DNA from: Anthonomus grandis grandis | Taxonomy: Eukaryota > Arthropoda > Insecta > Coleoptera > Curculionidae | DNA length: 64,000 nucleotides | Assembly: GCF_022605725.1 (NCBI RefSeq) | Contig: NC_065552.1 | Coordinates: 28,717,879-28,781,878 of the forward strand | Direction: 5' to 3' | Shown: piece after piece, positions 1 to 12,187 of the stretch | Layout of the letters: each line of letters starts with the position of its first letter | Numbering within the stretch: position 1 is the stretch's first letter | The notes under the pieces: generated by a model | The model's database searches: none | The model's input: only the letters and a program-made list of their open reading frames with translations | What the model was told of the DNA's origin: nothing | Position numbers and translations under genes: made by a program

Positions 1-3000
1 TTCTTTTGACGGGCCAGTGTTTCACAATAAATTATCATAAGTTGCAATCACATTCAAATGTTGCCTCTTAAGGAGGTTAGAAGAACATGGATATTGAAAT
101 CGTAGTTTTATGGATCTTATAAATTAATGGGTAATATTGATAATTTAAGCCTCTAATATTGACTTGTGTAAACTCTGTTATATAGTATTAACACTAGTAA
201 ATATTTTATCTTATCTGATCATGAAATACTAATAACTTGTAACTTGAGTGTTGCAGAAGTGACAAGTTAAAGCACCGATTTCATGCTTGTCCATAAATTG
301 AGTTAAAGTGTTTTCTTTTGCAGAGACTGAAGGTTCCTTATTGGCAAATAAAGCTGCTAGTGTGAAAACTTCATCGATGAGGGTAATGCCCTAAATACCA
401 TAATTTTTTTTGTTGGTTAAATTCGTGTTTTTGTTGCTTTTTAGTCCAGCCATCAAAGTCTCAGATCTCTTTCTCTATGAGTTTCATTTTCCAAGATTAG
501 TGAAGAATTAAAAATTAGAAAAAAAAAACCTTTAAACAGAAGAAAAACTTGATGTGGTTGATGTAAGATAACTGGTTTTTTTCTTTATTATAAAGTTACT
601 TGGTGTGTACACTGTCACTAACAATTTTGCATCTGCTCATTTCTTTGTGAAAACTCTCAGCTTGTGTTGTCGGTTTTCTGGTACTCGTTACTATGACACT
701 AACATTACTATTAGTGACTTTTTGTAAGCTAACAAGAATCAAATCGCCCTTTGAGCCTTTTGACAGCCTTAGTCTCCGCTATCTTATAAACGCTTCAACC
801 AAGAAAATGAACACGAATACGGACAAAAAATATAAAGATATGAAACCTAATGTTATAAACACATAAAGAGTTGGTATAAAGATATCAAAGATTTGTTTAC
901 CAGTTTGTTCACCACCTAGTGAAAAGCTGACGTCAAGAAGTAAATGATTAAATTAAGAAGTAAATAATTAAAATATTTAGTTCGTTGAATTTAACTTATA
1001 ATTTTACGTACAATATTTTTTTTTTAATTCATATTTGACATGTGAATTTAAAAAAAATATATTAAAAAAAAATTATATTAAATATTAGAAAAAAAAGGAA
1101 TTAGAAAGTAAGAATAGAAAAATAAAATTCGTTTTTTTCTATTTTTAGAGGCTTTTAAATTCCTAAAAACAGAAATTTACAAAACCGCGTATCTTAGAAA
1201 CAGTTGCAGTATGGCGTGTTATACATCAAATTATTTATAATTTTTGTGTTTAATAAAAAAATATAGTAACGTACAGGGTGTTCTGTTTAAAATAAGAAAG
1301 TTGGTATTGACCACGACTACATAAAACATCCTGTATACAAAATTTTTGTTGAAAAAAATGCGCAATCGAAGTTTGCGAGCGTTTTTTCGAACACGTCCTC
1401 ATTTATTTTTTATTAAATTTATTAAATTTTTTTGCTATTTAACTATTATATACTATTTATAAGACTTTGGTATTAAATCTGTGATCAGATATTTTAAAAC
1501 TTTTTTCGCAAGGTATGTTTATTATAATTTTATTTAATTAACTATATGATTTATATAAATATATATATATGTATATGCATAATTATGTGTATCTAAGAAG
1601 ATTAAAGCTAAACGATTTATCTTGTTTTTTTTCTACCTAGAGCTTAGTACGCACCCTTGGGTTAAACAGGGCTACCGTGGTTAAAATAAATTTAGAGTTG
1701 GCCTCCTCCTAATGCTTTGTATCCTTTTTACCCTCTCCGTTTTCAATGTTATCCGAGGAGAAAATAAGCTCTAGGTAATTTATAAACAGGGCATTTTCAC
1801 AACGCGTTAACATTTTAAGTTAATAATTAAGCCAAGATTTAGGTAACGCTATAGAAATAAAAAAATAATGTTAAGCGGAATTCGAACCTGTAGAAAATCT
1901 ATATTGTTAGTTCTATGTAAGCTTTATTTCTCTTTTATGTTTTGTTAGAGAAACGATAAAGCCTCCCTTTTTGCGAATATTAAATACTAAAAATATATTT
2001 TATAACTACTATATATATTAGATAAAATTCTCGCAAGTAGAGATGTTTGTTGTCTAAACCGTTATACCAGTAAAAATATTTTACGAGTATAGAGTTGTGA
2101 ATTCAGTATGTGTAATATTCTATTTTTGTCCGACTATCAATTCAGTTTTACTTCATTAAGTTTTAATTTAAATTTGTTTAAATAGTTTATACTTTCGGTT
2201 TAAAATACCTTAAGGCATATTTTAAAGCATGCAGTTTATTAATAATCCAGCTAAAACATCACACCTAAGCAAATGTTTTATGAAACCACTATATTGCTAG
2301 AAATGTAAGTTCTGTTTTATGTGGTTTTGTTTGGAAAATAATATATTGTTGCCTACCAAGTTATCCCTTTCAAAAAAAGGCCATTATTCTCACAAAGATA
2401 TCTCGTTTGTCATCCGAAACAGATTAAAAACATACAACACACATAGTATTATTTTTTGTAGGTTTCGCCATTTCCTTTACTACTCTCTGAGATCGTAGGG
2501 GTCCATTCTTTAATTTTTGAGGTGTCGGGTTAAAAAAATAAATGTCTTTTTCTGTTCTAGAACAGAAATTTTTTTGTATTTTATAAAAAGAAAGAAGACT
2601 TGATCATAAAAACAATATAGATCCTAATAGAGAGCCTCGCGATGCATTTCAATAAATTTGATAAACCTGTGAAATATTAGTCCAATAAAAATATTATTAG
2701 TTCTTAATTAGTTTAGTTACTATTATTAGTATAAGAATACCGTAAATGTTTTAAATTTATCAAATGTATAAGTGAAATAATTAAAAATAAAACTTACATT
2801 AAACCTACATTAAATAAAATTAAATAAATAACTTTATAAGAAGTTACTTCGCCCTGCGAATCAACAAGAGAACCTATTTCTTCATTTCTCACGTATAAAA
2901 GCAATAAAAATAAAAACACATACAGTTTCAAAAGGTGTATATGGGAAAACGTTCAGGAATAAGTCGAGTCACGTATCAAACTTTCACGCCATATTGTAAG

Positions 3001-4204
3001 AAAAGAAACTGGCTCAGTTTTAACTGTTAACAGGGGACTACTTTATGAACCGATATATTTTTGATGAAAATACTTTTAAACATTATAAAAATGTTTTATT
3101 GTGTCACGTGCAAGGTCAATTATACAAGCTAATATAGTACACTCTTAAATATAGAGTTATCGTGGTAAGGAAGTCTCAAACAACCCAGTTAAACTTTCCA
3201 AGCTAAATCTCAATTACATACTTGAGAATTACCAAGGTTTAAATTAGTTTAAATATAAATATAAATACTATAGGGAGTGCTTGTTAATAAAACTACTGAA
3301 TTTTCATACGGTTTATTGTGTAGTATATAATTATAAGTAATAAAATCAGCACAGCTTTTAACGAAATTTTAAAAAATGGTTAAAATTTAAACCGTCGGTT
3401 TACCGTGTAGATACTAATTTAAAATGCAAAAGGCCGAATATAAAATACCACGAAAGGGGAAATAAAAAGGATTACTAAATGGGTTGGGATATATCCAGAG
3501 CAATTTTATGTGCAATCTAAATTAATGCGATATTTTTAAATACTGTCTGGTTGCGATGTGGATTTTTTACGTAGACTAGATTAAACAAATATAATTAACA
3601 TTGCTCAAATTAAAATACTTCGTGTGCATTATAATAAATTTTTCACTCAAGTACAAACAAGTAATTATTTAATTTAACCATTTCCAATATTATGACGTAG
3701 TTTCATCACTTTACGTAAATATTTTGATTAAATATCAACACGTAATTTACAGCCCATGATAGTACCTTTAGGAGAGAATTTAAGCTACAAATTAGTTCAA
3801 CGAAAATTAGAAAAAACGCACCTGGTAAACTTAGACCTTAGGTTCGAAAATCAATATTAACTCTTAATTTCAAGTTTAACTCAAAACAAAATAAAAATCG
3901 TCTAACTGCCTATATATATACAGATAATATTTATTATTTAAATTTTCTAAACATCATAAATTAATTTAACATACAAATATTCAAATACGGTGTTATAAGT
4001 TTTTCTTCTCACCGAAGCATTATATTTTGTGTATTGTTTTAGTGATCTAGTTAATTTTTAAGGGATAAGGGGTCAATTAAAATATAATCTTTTCATTTTC
4101 TTTTTTTTACATTTTGGCCTATATTAGGCCTTATTAAGAGCGCTACAAAATTTAAAAAAAATACAATAAAAAACATTTATAGATAAGATAGAAATATTAG
4201 TCTA
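1..4204. other. AT-rich non-coding stretch, probably intron
   Basis: No coding region could be supported on either strand. The sequence is very AT-rich, with A and T runs around 1020-1110 and a short (AT)n tract near 1558-1570. Only a 60-bp inverted-repeat element at 1274-1333 stands out. If the minus-strand potassium-channel gene continues to the left, this stretch lies within or beyond its third intron. Confidence 0.5.
1274..1333. repeat. 60-bp TA-flanked inverted-repeat mini-element
   Basis: The element starts CAGGGTGTTCTG and ends ACATCCTG. Its right end, reverse-complemented (CAGGATGTTTTA), matches its left end imperfectly. TA dinucleotides flank both sides (1272-1273 and 1334-1335), the target duplication of Tc1/mariner elements. 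The CAGGGTG terminus resembles the larger Tc1/mariner-type element at 55406-57550. It could be a minimal internally deleted derivative or a chance hairpin. Confidence 0.4.
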
Positions 4205-6353
4205 GTCATACTGTTGCAGACTACGAAGCCTTTTCAGATGTTAGAGATAGGTGCAAAACTCTAACGGAGACTTGTTACCAGAACTTTATTTCAAATTTGG
4301 GCCAGTTACTTTATACAAACCCCAAAAGTTTTTGGTATAAGTTTAATAATAGGAGAGCAACGAATAGGCTTCCTGATTTGATGACCTATAATGATGGGAA
4401 GTTTGCGGGTTGTGAACAAATTGCAGAGGGGTTTGCCAGGTTTTTTTTCGAGTGTCTATAATGGAGATAATAATGTCTTACCTTCTTGGCAGGCTGGTGT
4501 AAATATGACTATTCCAAATCCTAAATTATCTGTTGGATTAATTTTTGATAAGATATTTCGATTACCCCTTAAACCTAGTGCTGGCCCTGATATTATACCC
4601 AATTATTTTTTGAAAAAATCTGTATGTGCCCTCTCTTATCCCTTCTTTATTTTATTCAGTAGGTCATTAGACAGTTTTTCCATCCCAGTGGAAACTCAGT
4701 TTTATTACGCCGATATTTAAATGTGGTGCTGCGAATAAAATGATCAATTACAGGAGTGTGTGCGTACAGTCTGCCATTCCAAAACTTCTGGACAGTCTTG
4801 TTTATGCCCAAATTAATTTTTACTGCAAAGAACTTCTGTTAAGTGAACAATATGGCTTCAGTCGTGGCAAGTCCGCTATGGCAAACCTGTTGTTGTATTG
4901 AGTGCTCTGTTAAGTGCTTTGGAGAGGGGTGAACAAGTGGATGTAATAGATACAGACTTTTTCAAGGCATTTGACAGTGTCAATCATAGCCTATTACTAA
5001 AATTGTGACTTTTTGGCTTTTCAGATTGTTTGGTGGCCTGCTTTGCGAGATTTCTTTCTGACAAATTTCAGCAGGTACAAATTGATGATGCTAGGTCACA
5101 CCTTATCAGTGTGATCTCTGGTGGTCATTGTTCTCCCCTGTTATTCAATATTTTTATTAATGATATTTTGGTTCGCTTTGATAGTAATGTATTGTATATA
5201 GTAATAGTAATTTTTTATTTGCCGATGATTTAAAGTTTTATAGGGTGATCAATTCAGAACAAGACATGGTTCTCTTGCAAGATGATCTAAATAGATTGTG
5301 TGAATGGTGTGTTGGTAATAGTTTGGCTTTAAATGTGGGTAAATGCAGTTACATTAGTTTCTACAAAAGAATCAAACAGGTAATTTCCTCCTATACTATC
5401 GATAATGTTAATCTTAGGTACACTGAATTAGTAAAGGACCTTGGTATCTTTTTTGATGAACAATTGAATTTTAATACCCATGTGAATACTATTATAACCA
5501 AAGCATCTAAAGTCCTTGATTTTGTCCTGCGCAATTGTAAGAACCTGTCAGTTAATACTTGCAAAAGGTTGTACATATCACTTGTTGTCTCTTTGTTGGA
5601 GTATGGATTAATAATTTGGTCTCCTCTTTACATGAATAATTGTATGGCACTGGCGGGAGTTCAAAATAAATTTCTATGATTCTGCCTTTATAACTTTCAC
5701 ATTCCAGTTCCTAATGACCATTGTTATGATGAAGCAGTGAACTTGCTGAATATGCAAAGTTTACTTAAGAGACGCACTGATAATGATTTAATGTTTATTT
5801 ATAAACTTTTTATGGCCTTGTGATTTGTCCCGAACTACTTAATAAAATTTCATTTAATATTCCACACCGTAGTCTTAGGGTAAATCAATTGTTTTCTTTG
5901 CCTCATCATCGTAACAACTATGCTATGCACTCGCCTGTCAAAAGAACCTTGAGGCTAGTAAACTTTACTGGAATTGAAGTTTTGGGAACTTCCCTATTGC
6001 ATTTTAGGAGTCTTATTAAGGGTTTGTACGATTTTATTTTTTTTTATATAAATTTGTTTTATGATTATTAATTTGAAGTACATTTGATTATTGCCATTAA
6101 TAATAATATATTTTATTTTTTCTTAGCTAATTTTGCATTGTTAAATGTTCAGATTTTGAGAGGTTATTATTACTACTTGTAAAACAGTTTAATTAAGGTG
6201 GTATTAATATTAAGTCTGATAATTATTGTTAATTAGTAATTAGTGGTTAGGTAGTTTACCTTTTATTTCTTTTTCAGAAATATATATATTTTTTTGTAAT
6301 GAGGTTGATCCCATGTATTGATTAAATAACTAAAAAATAAATAAATAAAAAAA
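4205..6353 (+). pseudogene. LINE remnant, Jockey/CR1-like reverse transcriptase (frameshifted)
   Basis: This is a 5'-truncated non-LTR retrotransposon. Translation in shifting frames gives the pre-RT spacer (PKSFWYKFNN, about 4315-4350), RT fingers (AGPDIIPNYFLK, about 4580-4616), motif A (FFKAFDSVNHS, about 4955-4990), the region before the catalytic box (SPLLFNIFINDI) and the catalytic FADD box at 5218-5229. The thumb and C-terminal region runs to about 6071. Breaks include a frameshift at the T-run near 4441-4448, stops near 5007, 5230 and 5679, and a shift next to the catalytic box. The 3' end is an A-rich tail with AAATA units at about 6325-6353, typical of target-primed insertion. It is inactive. 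Confidence 0.85.
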
Positions 6354-7154
6354 TTCTTTCCTTGGCTCTACCTATCAATGCATATGGCACGCATGAATAT
6401 TTTGGCACAAAAGGAATAAATTATTAAATTATTGTACTTTGCCAATTTATAAAAATGTTCTTGTATTTTTAACTGTACCTGCTAGAACTTTGATTTGGAA
6501 ATCTGGCTTTTTCTCCCTGTTTTCTACTTAGATTTTTGCATAATAAAGCAATTTTATTTAATTAATATATTTAGGTGCAAAAAAATCCTTATAATTTATT
6601 ATTAACAATTTAGATAATCATTTTATAAGAAAACAATATCTTATATTGATAAGCGAAATATATGTTATTCCAACTCAGAAAAAAAAGATAATTAAGCTGT
6701 CACATATATACTTCGCAGGTCGTTTCAAAAATCCACGACATATGTAATATGGAACGCACAATAATAAATAACATCGAGACGACAGAAGAAGCAGCAGCAG
6801 GAACAGTTCCATCGTCTCGCATCATAATCTCGTCTTGTCTGGATGGCGGCTCCTTATTTGCAGCCACTCCGACTCTTAAAAGGAAAACCCCGGGAAATGT
6901 CAACGTAATTCGCTTCTTTACTCTTTTTCCTGTTCCTCCTGTCCCCCTTCTCACATTTCGCTCTTTGCACTCAAAAGACGTCTCGAAATCGAAACCCGGC
7001 TTGGCGATGTAGAAAAAACAAAACGAATTCGGAGGCGTGTTATCTTCAAAACTTAAGGCAATTAGAAAGTTCTCGCACGTTCTTTATACATATTAAATTT
7101 TCGTGAATTTCAATATAACTTTTGTTAAAAGTTTTCCTGATGGAGCGGATACCG
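6354..7154. other. Non-coding stretch with a GC-elevated island (6690-7015)
   Basis: No gene was recognised. Bases 6354-6690 are AT-rich. Bases 6690-7015 rise sharply in GC and complexity and stay open in overlapping frames on both strands (84-87 codons). The translations are low-complexity and resemble no family I know, so I do not call a gene. The island could be a conserved regulatory element, an untranslated exon or an old repeat. Confidence 0.4.
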
Positions 7155-7345
7155 AGGGTCACCAGAGACAAAATAGCTTTAGAGAAACCAACGAGTCGGT
7201 CTGATCTGAAGAATTTAATATCGCTGCACAAAGTGTCAGTTTTTTTCAGATATTTAAACCTAGCACGTGTAAGTGCTGGACACTCTTTGGTCTGCAGTTT
7301 TTTTCTTGGCCTAATACCAGAGGCATTCCGGATGATCTACTATAC
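7155..7345 (-). pseudogene. 3' fragment of an R1/LOA-like LINE
   Basis: The minus strand reads LTRARFKYLKKTD then FFRSDRLVGFSKA. This matches the C-terminal end of the better-preserved LINE at 28773-30287, which has the equivalent segment at about 28795-28930. It is the zinc-knuckle-distal tail of the retrotransposon protein, truncated on both sides. The two fragments are clearly the same family but differ at many positions, so this copy is older. Confidence 0.7.
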
Positions 7346-7599
7346 TTAGAGTATAAAGATTTTGATTTGGATAAAAATGTAAATTGTTTAAGTAATATTA
7401 TTAACTCATTATGTGATAGGGATGCTTTACTTAAAAAATTAAAATCTTATAAAAATATAATCCATAATGAACTGAGAATGTTTTATATTTAATGGCATTG
7501 AGAAATAAAGCCAAAGCTAAATGGAAGTGCAGTTAAACAGAATGCGACTATAGCTACTTTAAAGTTATAAGAAATTATACCACATTTGCCTGTAAAACT

Positions 7600-8490
7600 A
7601 AAGAAATTTTTTTTTAACAACAAGTCTGAATGAGTTACTTATTTTATTGAGTATTACGTCACTTGTAGCAAAATACAATTTAGAAATTACTATCTCACAC
7701 ACTCAAAAAATTGAAAAGAAGAAAAAATAGACTTATTCACATATTTAAAAGAAATATGAACTCAAATCTGTAATGATACCTTTCGATATACTTAATTTAA
7801 TTTAAATTCAATAAGTTTTAAATACAATAATTTACTTGAGATTTAATAGATTTTTTTATATAAATAGGAGCTAGTTATATCTACTACCGTTATCAAGGTA
7901 ATTAAAGTAAAATTTAATTAAATTAAAAATATAATAAAAATATACTTATCTTTATCTATGTAATATCATCAAAACTTCTTCCTAATTCAAAAATACTTAA
8001 AATACTTTTTTTATATAATTTGACGGTTTATTAATAGTTTGACATACTATTTTAAAAGATTAGTATATATAAATTATTCTAATGATTAATCGCGTCCTAT
8101 AGTGAGTGATTTAGTACGTAATAACACCCTCTTAGTAATAAAATTTGGCTTTCCGCCACTCTTAGTGAAAAATATATATCGAAATCTACCTACTTTACAA
8201 AAAACCCGACCATTTTTCATTAGTTTTGACAAAAGCCGCTAAACTGCAGAATTACCCTTTTCTTTAGTTTACGTAATTTTGAAATTGGTTCCTTTGCTAA
8301 AATTGAGGAAGCATTCCATGTTTATTCTATGGTTATTGTCGAATGCACGTTGTATAATTTTGGATTTTTGAAAATCATTGTTTTTTATGTAACATGTTCA
8401 TTAATTCTTTTTGGTAATGGTCTACAGGTTTCACCTACGTAAAATTTACCACAAGTACAAGGAATTTTATAGATTTTTATTAAATTCATT
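7600..8490 (-). mobile_element. Penelope-like element, GIY-YIG end plus 3' region
   Basis: Reading the minus strand from about 8485, the translation begins KIYKIPCTCGKFYVGETCRP and continues LPKRINEH. This is the GIY-YIG endonuclease core (here KIYKI...FYVGE, then a conserved R and EH) that Penelope-like retroelements carry after their RT. A stop follows shortly and the rest of the domain is degraded. Bases 7600-8050 are a non-coding 3' segment that recurs at 19465-19800 and 21850-22400, with shared landmarks such as GACGTAATACTCAATAAAAT and a CTACTACCGTTATCAAG box. No Penelope RT was found upstream; the neighbouring RT is of LINE type. Confidence 0.7.
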
Positions 8491-8529
8491 TTCATTGAAA
8501 GGTTTAGTTTTTGTTAATAAGTATGAAGT

Positions 8530-9350
8530 TGGTATACAGAAGTTGTTTAAATGTTTTACCTATAACGTTGATTAAGCTTATTGGTCGGTAGTATTTAAAT
8601 TTGCTTGTGGTACCACTCTTTTAGCGAGGTGTAATCAAAGCTCTTTTAAAGCTTAAGGAAATTACATTTTAGTAATTGATATATATGTCTAGAAGGTTTT
8701 AAATTACAATTGTATCACCGCTGGTGTCTGTCGACTTTTTGGCGTTAAGTTCTTTATGTTTCAAAGAATAATACATTTTTATACTCCGGAATTTTAATTT
8801 GTGAAGAAAATAGTTCCTTTTAAGAAATTATCTTCCTTATTATTTTAAATTAAAAAAGGCTGGCGAAGCTATTTGCAATATCGCTATGAGTGTTTTAGGT
8901 ACACCCATTTAGTTGCATTTCTCTAGGTATTTTACCTCTTCTTGACTAAAAGGCACAGAAGAATTTAAATCTATATTTATATTTACTTATGTGACATTTT
9001 CATTCAGTTACTTGTTGGTTCAAACTTTTTCTCAAAAAATTGTACATATTGTTTTCTACAGATTTGACATTATTCCTTTGTATTAATTTGTGAAGCTGAA
9101 TTTTTGTTTCATATTTTTTATGAAACCTTCGTACCAGAACGAATACCTTAGTTTACTAAAATTTTTTTACCTGGTCTCGGAGAATATATAACACTAGATA
9201 AACAAGAGTCATCCACATCCTCAGATTAACAAATCTATGACACCAATTAAAATTCTCAGCCAATTTATATAGTGCTTTCATTTCAAGGCACACCAACCTG
9301 AATAAATTCTTTAAAAAAAAACACGTTAATTTTATATTTCTGTTCAATTA
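8530..9350 (-). pseudogene. LINE remnant: spacer and RT finger region
   Basis: On the minus strand, bits of a non-LTR retrotransposon ORF can be read across frames. There is an N-terminal segment at 9347-9160, then PFSQEEVKYLEK around 8950, and ALITPRYKSG-like plus YYRPISLINVIGKTFK around 8650-8560. The last matches the RT motif normally read as YRPISLL...K. No catalytic box is present, because the copy stops where the Penelope segment begins near 8500. It is probably truncated by, or joined to, that element. Confidence 0.6.
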
Positions 9351-9354
9351 CTTT

Positions 9355-9450
9355 CTCTCCTCCAGCTAACCTCACTTTTATATGTCAAATAGGAAGATAG
9401 GAACCCCTATCGTCTGACACATCATTGTAAGCAGCATTAAAATGTTATTA
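9355..9450 (+). repeat. Dispersed ~90-bp repeat, copy 1
   Basis: CTCCAGCTAACCTCACTTT, then ATATGTCAAAT, GAACCCC, ATCGT and ACATCAT follow in the same order as in the reverse complement of 34592-34672. Only small indels separate the two copies. At 34592 the repeat lies inside a foldback element and close to a CCCCCTGTATAT end resembling mariner termini. It is therefore probably the subterminal part of a DNA transposon whose transposase is not seen here. Confidence 0.6.
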
Positions 9451-9761
9451 AATGTTACTGTATATTAGGTCAAAATAACGCTTGTGATACTTGTCTGAAA
9501 AATACTTCTTTTCATTTAAACCATATTACCGATTCCGGTCCTTCACTTTTACATAATTTCACTAAGTACATATATTTTCGTAATACATTTTCACTATTTT
9601 TATAATTTATACAAAAAACGTTATTGTTATTTCTGTAATATAAATAAGGTATTTATATTAAAACGTATACATTTTTCTCCGTTTTTTTGACAAGTCCGTT
9701 GGTGCTTATTAAAATGAGAGTGACATTTGCCCTATATACATAAAATTTAAATTACAATTTA

Positions 9762-10130
9762 TAATTTTATTCGGAGATTTGAATATTAATGCTTTAGAAG
9801 AAACACCACCTAAGAAAATGTTATTTAATCTCTTTTCTTCAATAAATTTAAATTCTTTATTAAATCAGCCAACTCGTGAATGTATGATTAATAACAAATC
9901 TAATTCATCAATAATGGATTATGTTGTCACCAATAATGAATTTGTTAGTTCTATTCATTTTGAACCAGGATTTTCAGATAACTATAATAAGTTTTAATAT
10001 AGAATCCTTTAGTTCAGAGTCTACTACTCTCTTTTCATTTTGGAATTTTAGCAGGAGAACTATAGAAGATTTTAAGCTAAACTTTAGTTCTTTTGCAATT
10101 AAACCTCTTTTATCCCTTCTAAAGGGTTAA
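9762..10130 (+). pseudogene. LINE endonuclease (APE-type) C-terminal fragment
   Basis: The translation begins LFGDLNINALEE and goes on NLNSLLNQPTRE, SSIMDYVVTN, then GFSDNYNKF. These are the late motifs of the apurinic-like endonuclease of Jockey/CR1-type LINEs (GDxN, PTR, S-x-IDY, SDH), with the final His of SDH replaced by Asn. After a frameshift near 9995 the following linker can be read to about 10130. No RT follows on this strand, so this is an isolated fragment. Confidence 0.7.
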
Positions 10131-11399
10131 ATTTCCAAGAACACTAAAGCCACATGAGGTTACATTGATGACCTTTAACGAACTAAAAACGTTCTAGAAT
10201 ATTTTTGATCGCCAATACCCTACATGAAATGTTTAAGTAAATAAAAGGCAACTGGCAGAACAAGCATCAAATGGGCTGAACTCAAGACAGAAAAATGACA
10301 AACGGGGTAACAGCGTTGTCCAAAACTGGCTTTAGATTACGACCTATAAGTCAACTGTTACTTTGACCGTTTGTTCTTTTGTGGGAAATCACGGTTTTTG
10401 TGCGGAAAATAAAAAGGAATTTGCTATTCTTCGATAGAAGCAAAAAAGCATAGTCCAAATGATGATAATTTCGTTCCATGGTAATTCTCCCTACTCTAAA
10501 ATTCTACTATATCTTTAGCTAGTTTTTAAGGATTCGAGAGATTAAAAAATGGGTATCCACACTGTTAAAGATGATCTTATAATTGATCTCTCAGACAAGA
10601 AATGTTCAAAGAGCAAGCTGAGAAAATCAAGAACAATAATCAGACTTAAGGAAGTAAAGAAAACGAAGGACAAGCCACAAAAATATATGCAAGAGAAATC
10701 ACCGGAGCATGTAGCATTTTTGGTCTATATCTGATTACTAATAAATAACTACCAATGAAAACAATTATAATATTACCAAGAGTTTAATGAATATATTATA
10801 TTGCAATAAATTACTTTACATGTCTACCCTAATTTAGTTAAATTATGATGAATTTTAAATATAATATTCTATGTAAACCAGACCATAACAACTGTTATAT
10901 AAACTTAATAGATTAAACTTTATTATAATGTAAATTATACTTTGACACATGTTGATGTTTTTGCGGCAATTCTTTCTTCTCAAATGATGACAAAAACCAA
11001 TATTGTCTGTATTAACTCTTAATAAAAAAACGTTGGACCCGATATTTTGTATCTTTTGTCAACCTCATGTACGTGTATTTTCCTATTGTTAGCTGACATC
11101 TTGGTCTTGAAAATTTCGATTTTAATTAATTCGCTTTCTCGTTTTATGAATCTCAACGCTTCTATGAAAAGATGAATTCTTCAATTTTTTTTGAATATGC
11201 AAAATCGGCCTTTCCAATTGGATCATTCTCCTACCTTGGTTGTTAGATAACTTTACTTACTTGAATCTTACTCTAACCTTAACTTTCCTGAAGGCTTCGG
11301 GTTTTTGAAAACACAATATTGCTAATTAATAACCTGTAAAAATAACTTTTTCTCGAAAACTGTTTAATTTATCCATATTGACTAAGTTTATTCCCGATT
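10131..11399. other. Non-coding stretch, nothing recognised
   Basis: A lysine-rich open frame of 61 codons at 10549-10734 is the only sizeable one. It has no recognisable domain, no splice context I could defend and no neighbour that explains it, so it is not called a gene. The remainder is AT-rich. Confidence 0.4.
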
Positions 11400-11880
11400 C
11401 AAACGGGGCTAGTAATTTATTAGGGTAAAGTAATTTAGTCGAGTGACTCTACTATTCACATAAGTCGAGTTAGTTAGTATACTTGGCTTTATCCTGGCGA
11501 GTTAAGACAACCGTTTACACGTGGTTGGTATTTTAGTTGTATTTGTAGATTATGACAAAATTAACAGTCCTATCTTCTAACCACCTTGCCATTATTAAAA
11601 TTAGAATATGTATTATTATTTTAGTAATATTATATTACTATGCTAGAAAACTAGAATATTCGGTAGCTATGTTTGTTTTGGCTTTTTACTAAACTAGCAT
11701 TTGCCTATCTAGACTTGTTTAGTTGACGCGTAAGCCAGTTATCCTTAAAGGTGATGTTTACTCGACTAGAATAATAATAGAATAGGCTTCTATTTAATAA
11801 ACTCGACTGCTGATTCAACTAGGATAGTACTAAATTACTCGACTTAAAGCATTAAAGTACCTGAGTACGATTCTTACTAT
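11400..11880. repeat. Foldback-like region with repeated TCGAGT boxes
   Basis: Two direct TCGAGT boxes lie on the left (11439-11444 and 11465-11470). Three inverted ACTCGA boxes lie on the right (11760-11765, 11801-11806 and 11837-11842). The flanking bases partly match in inverted orientation, for example AAGTCGAGT followed by TTAGTA on both arms. This symmetric cluster resembles the subterminal repeats of a non-autonomous DNA transposon. No clean terminal repeat or target duplication could be fixed. Confidence 0.4.
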
Positions 11881-12187
11881 CTACAGTCAGAGATAGCCTA
11901 TTTCTGATATGTCTCTAATAGGTTCATTTTAGGAAAGTTTTTTATTGATCATCATAGTTTTTTTTTCTAATTTAAGTTGTCATTAGTTAAAATATGCTTA
12001 AGAAATGTTCTAAGGTAAAGGTATAATTTAATGTTTTTATTATCTAAAGAATGCGTCTCACTTAAGAATACCTCTTGCAGAGATATTTTTTAGAAGCGGT
12101 TTTTATAAGTGAGGTGCATTCCTATATGCGAATTTTACGAACATATTTAATTTATAATTTTTTTATTGGAAAATAAAGCTTTTGTAT

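Noticed and set aside
10549..10734. Lysine-rich 61-codon frame
   Set aside because: No domain, no splice or promoter context and compositionally biased; probably chance.
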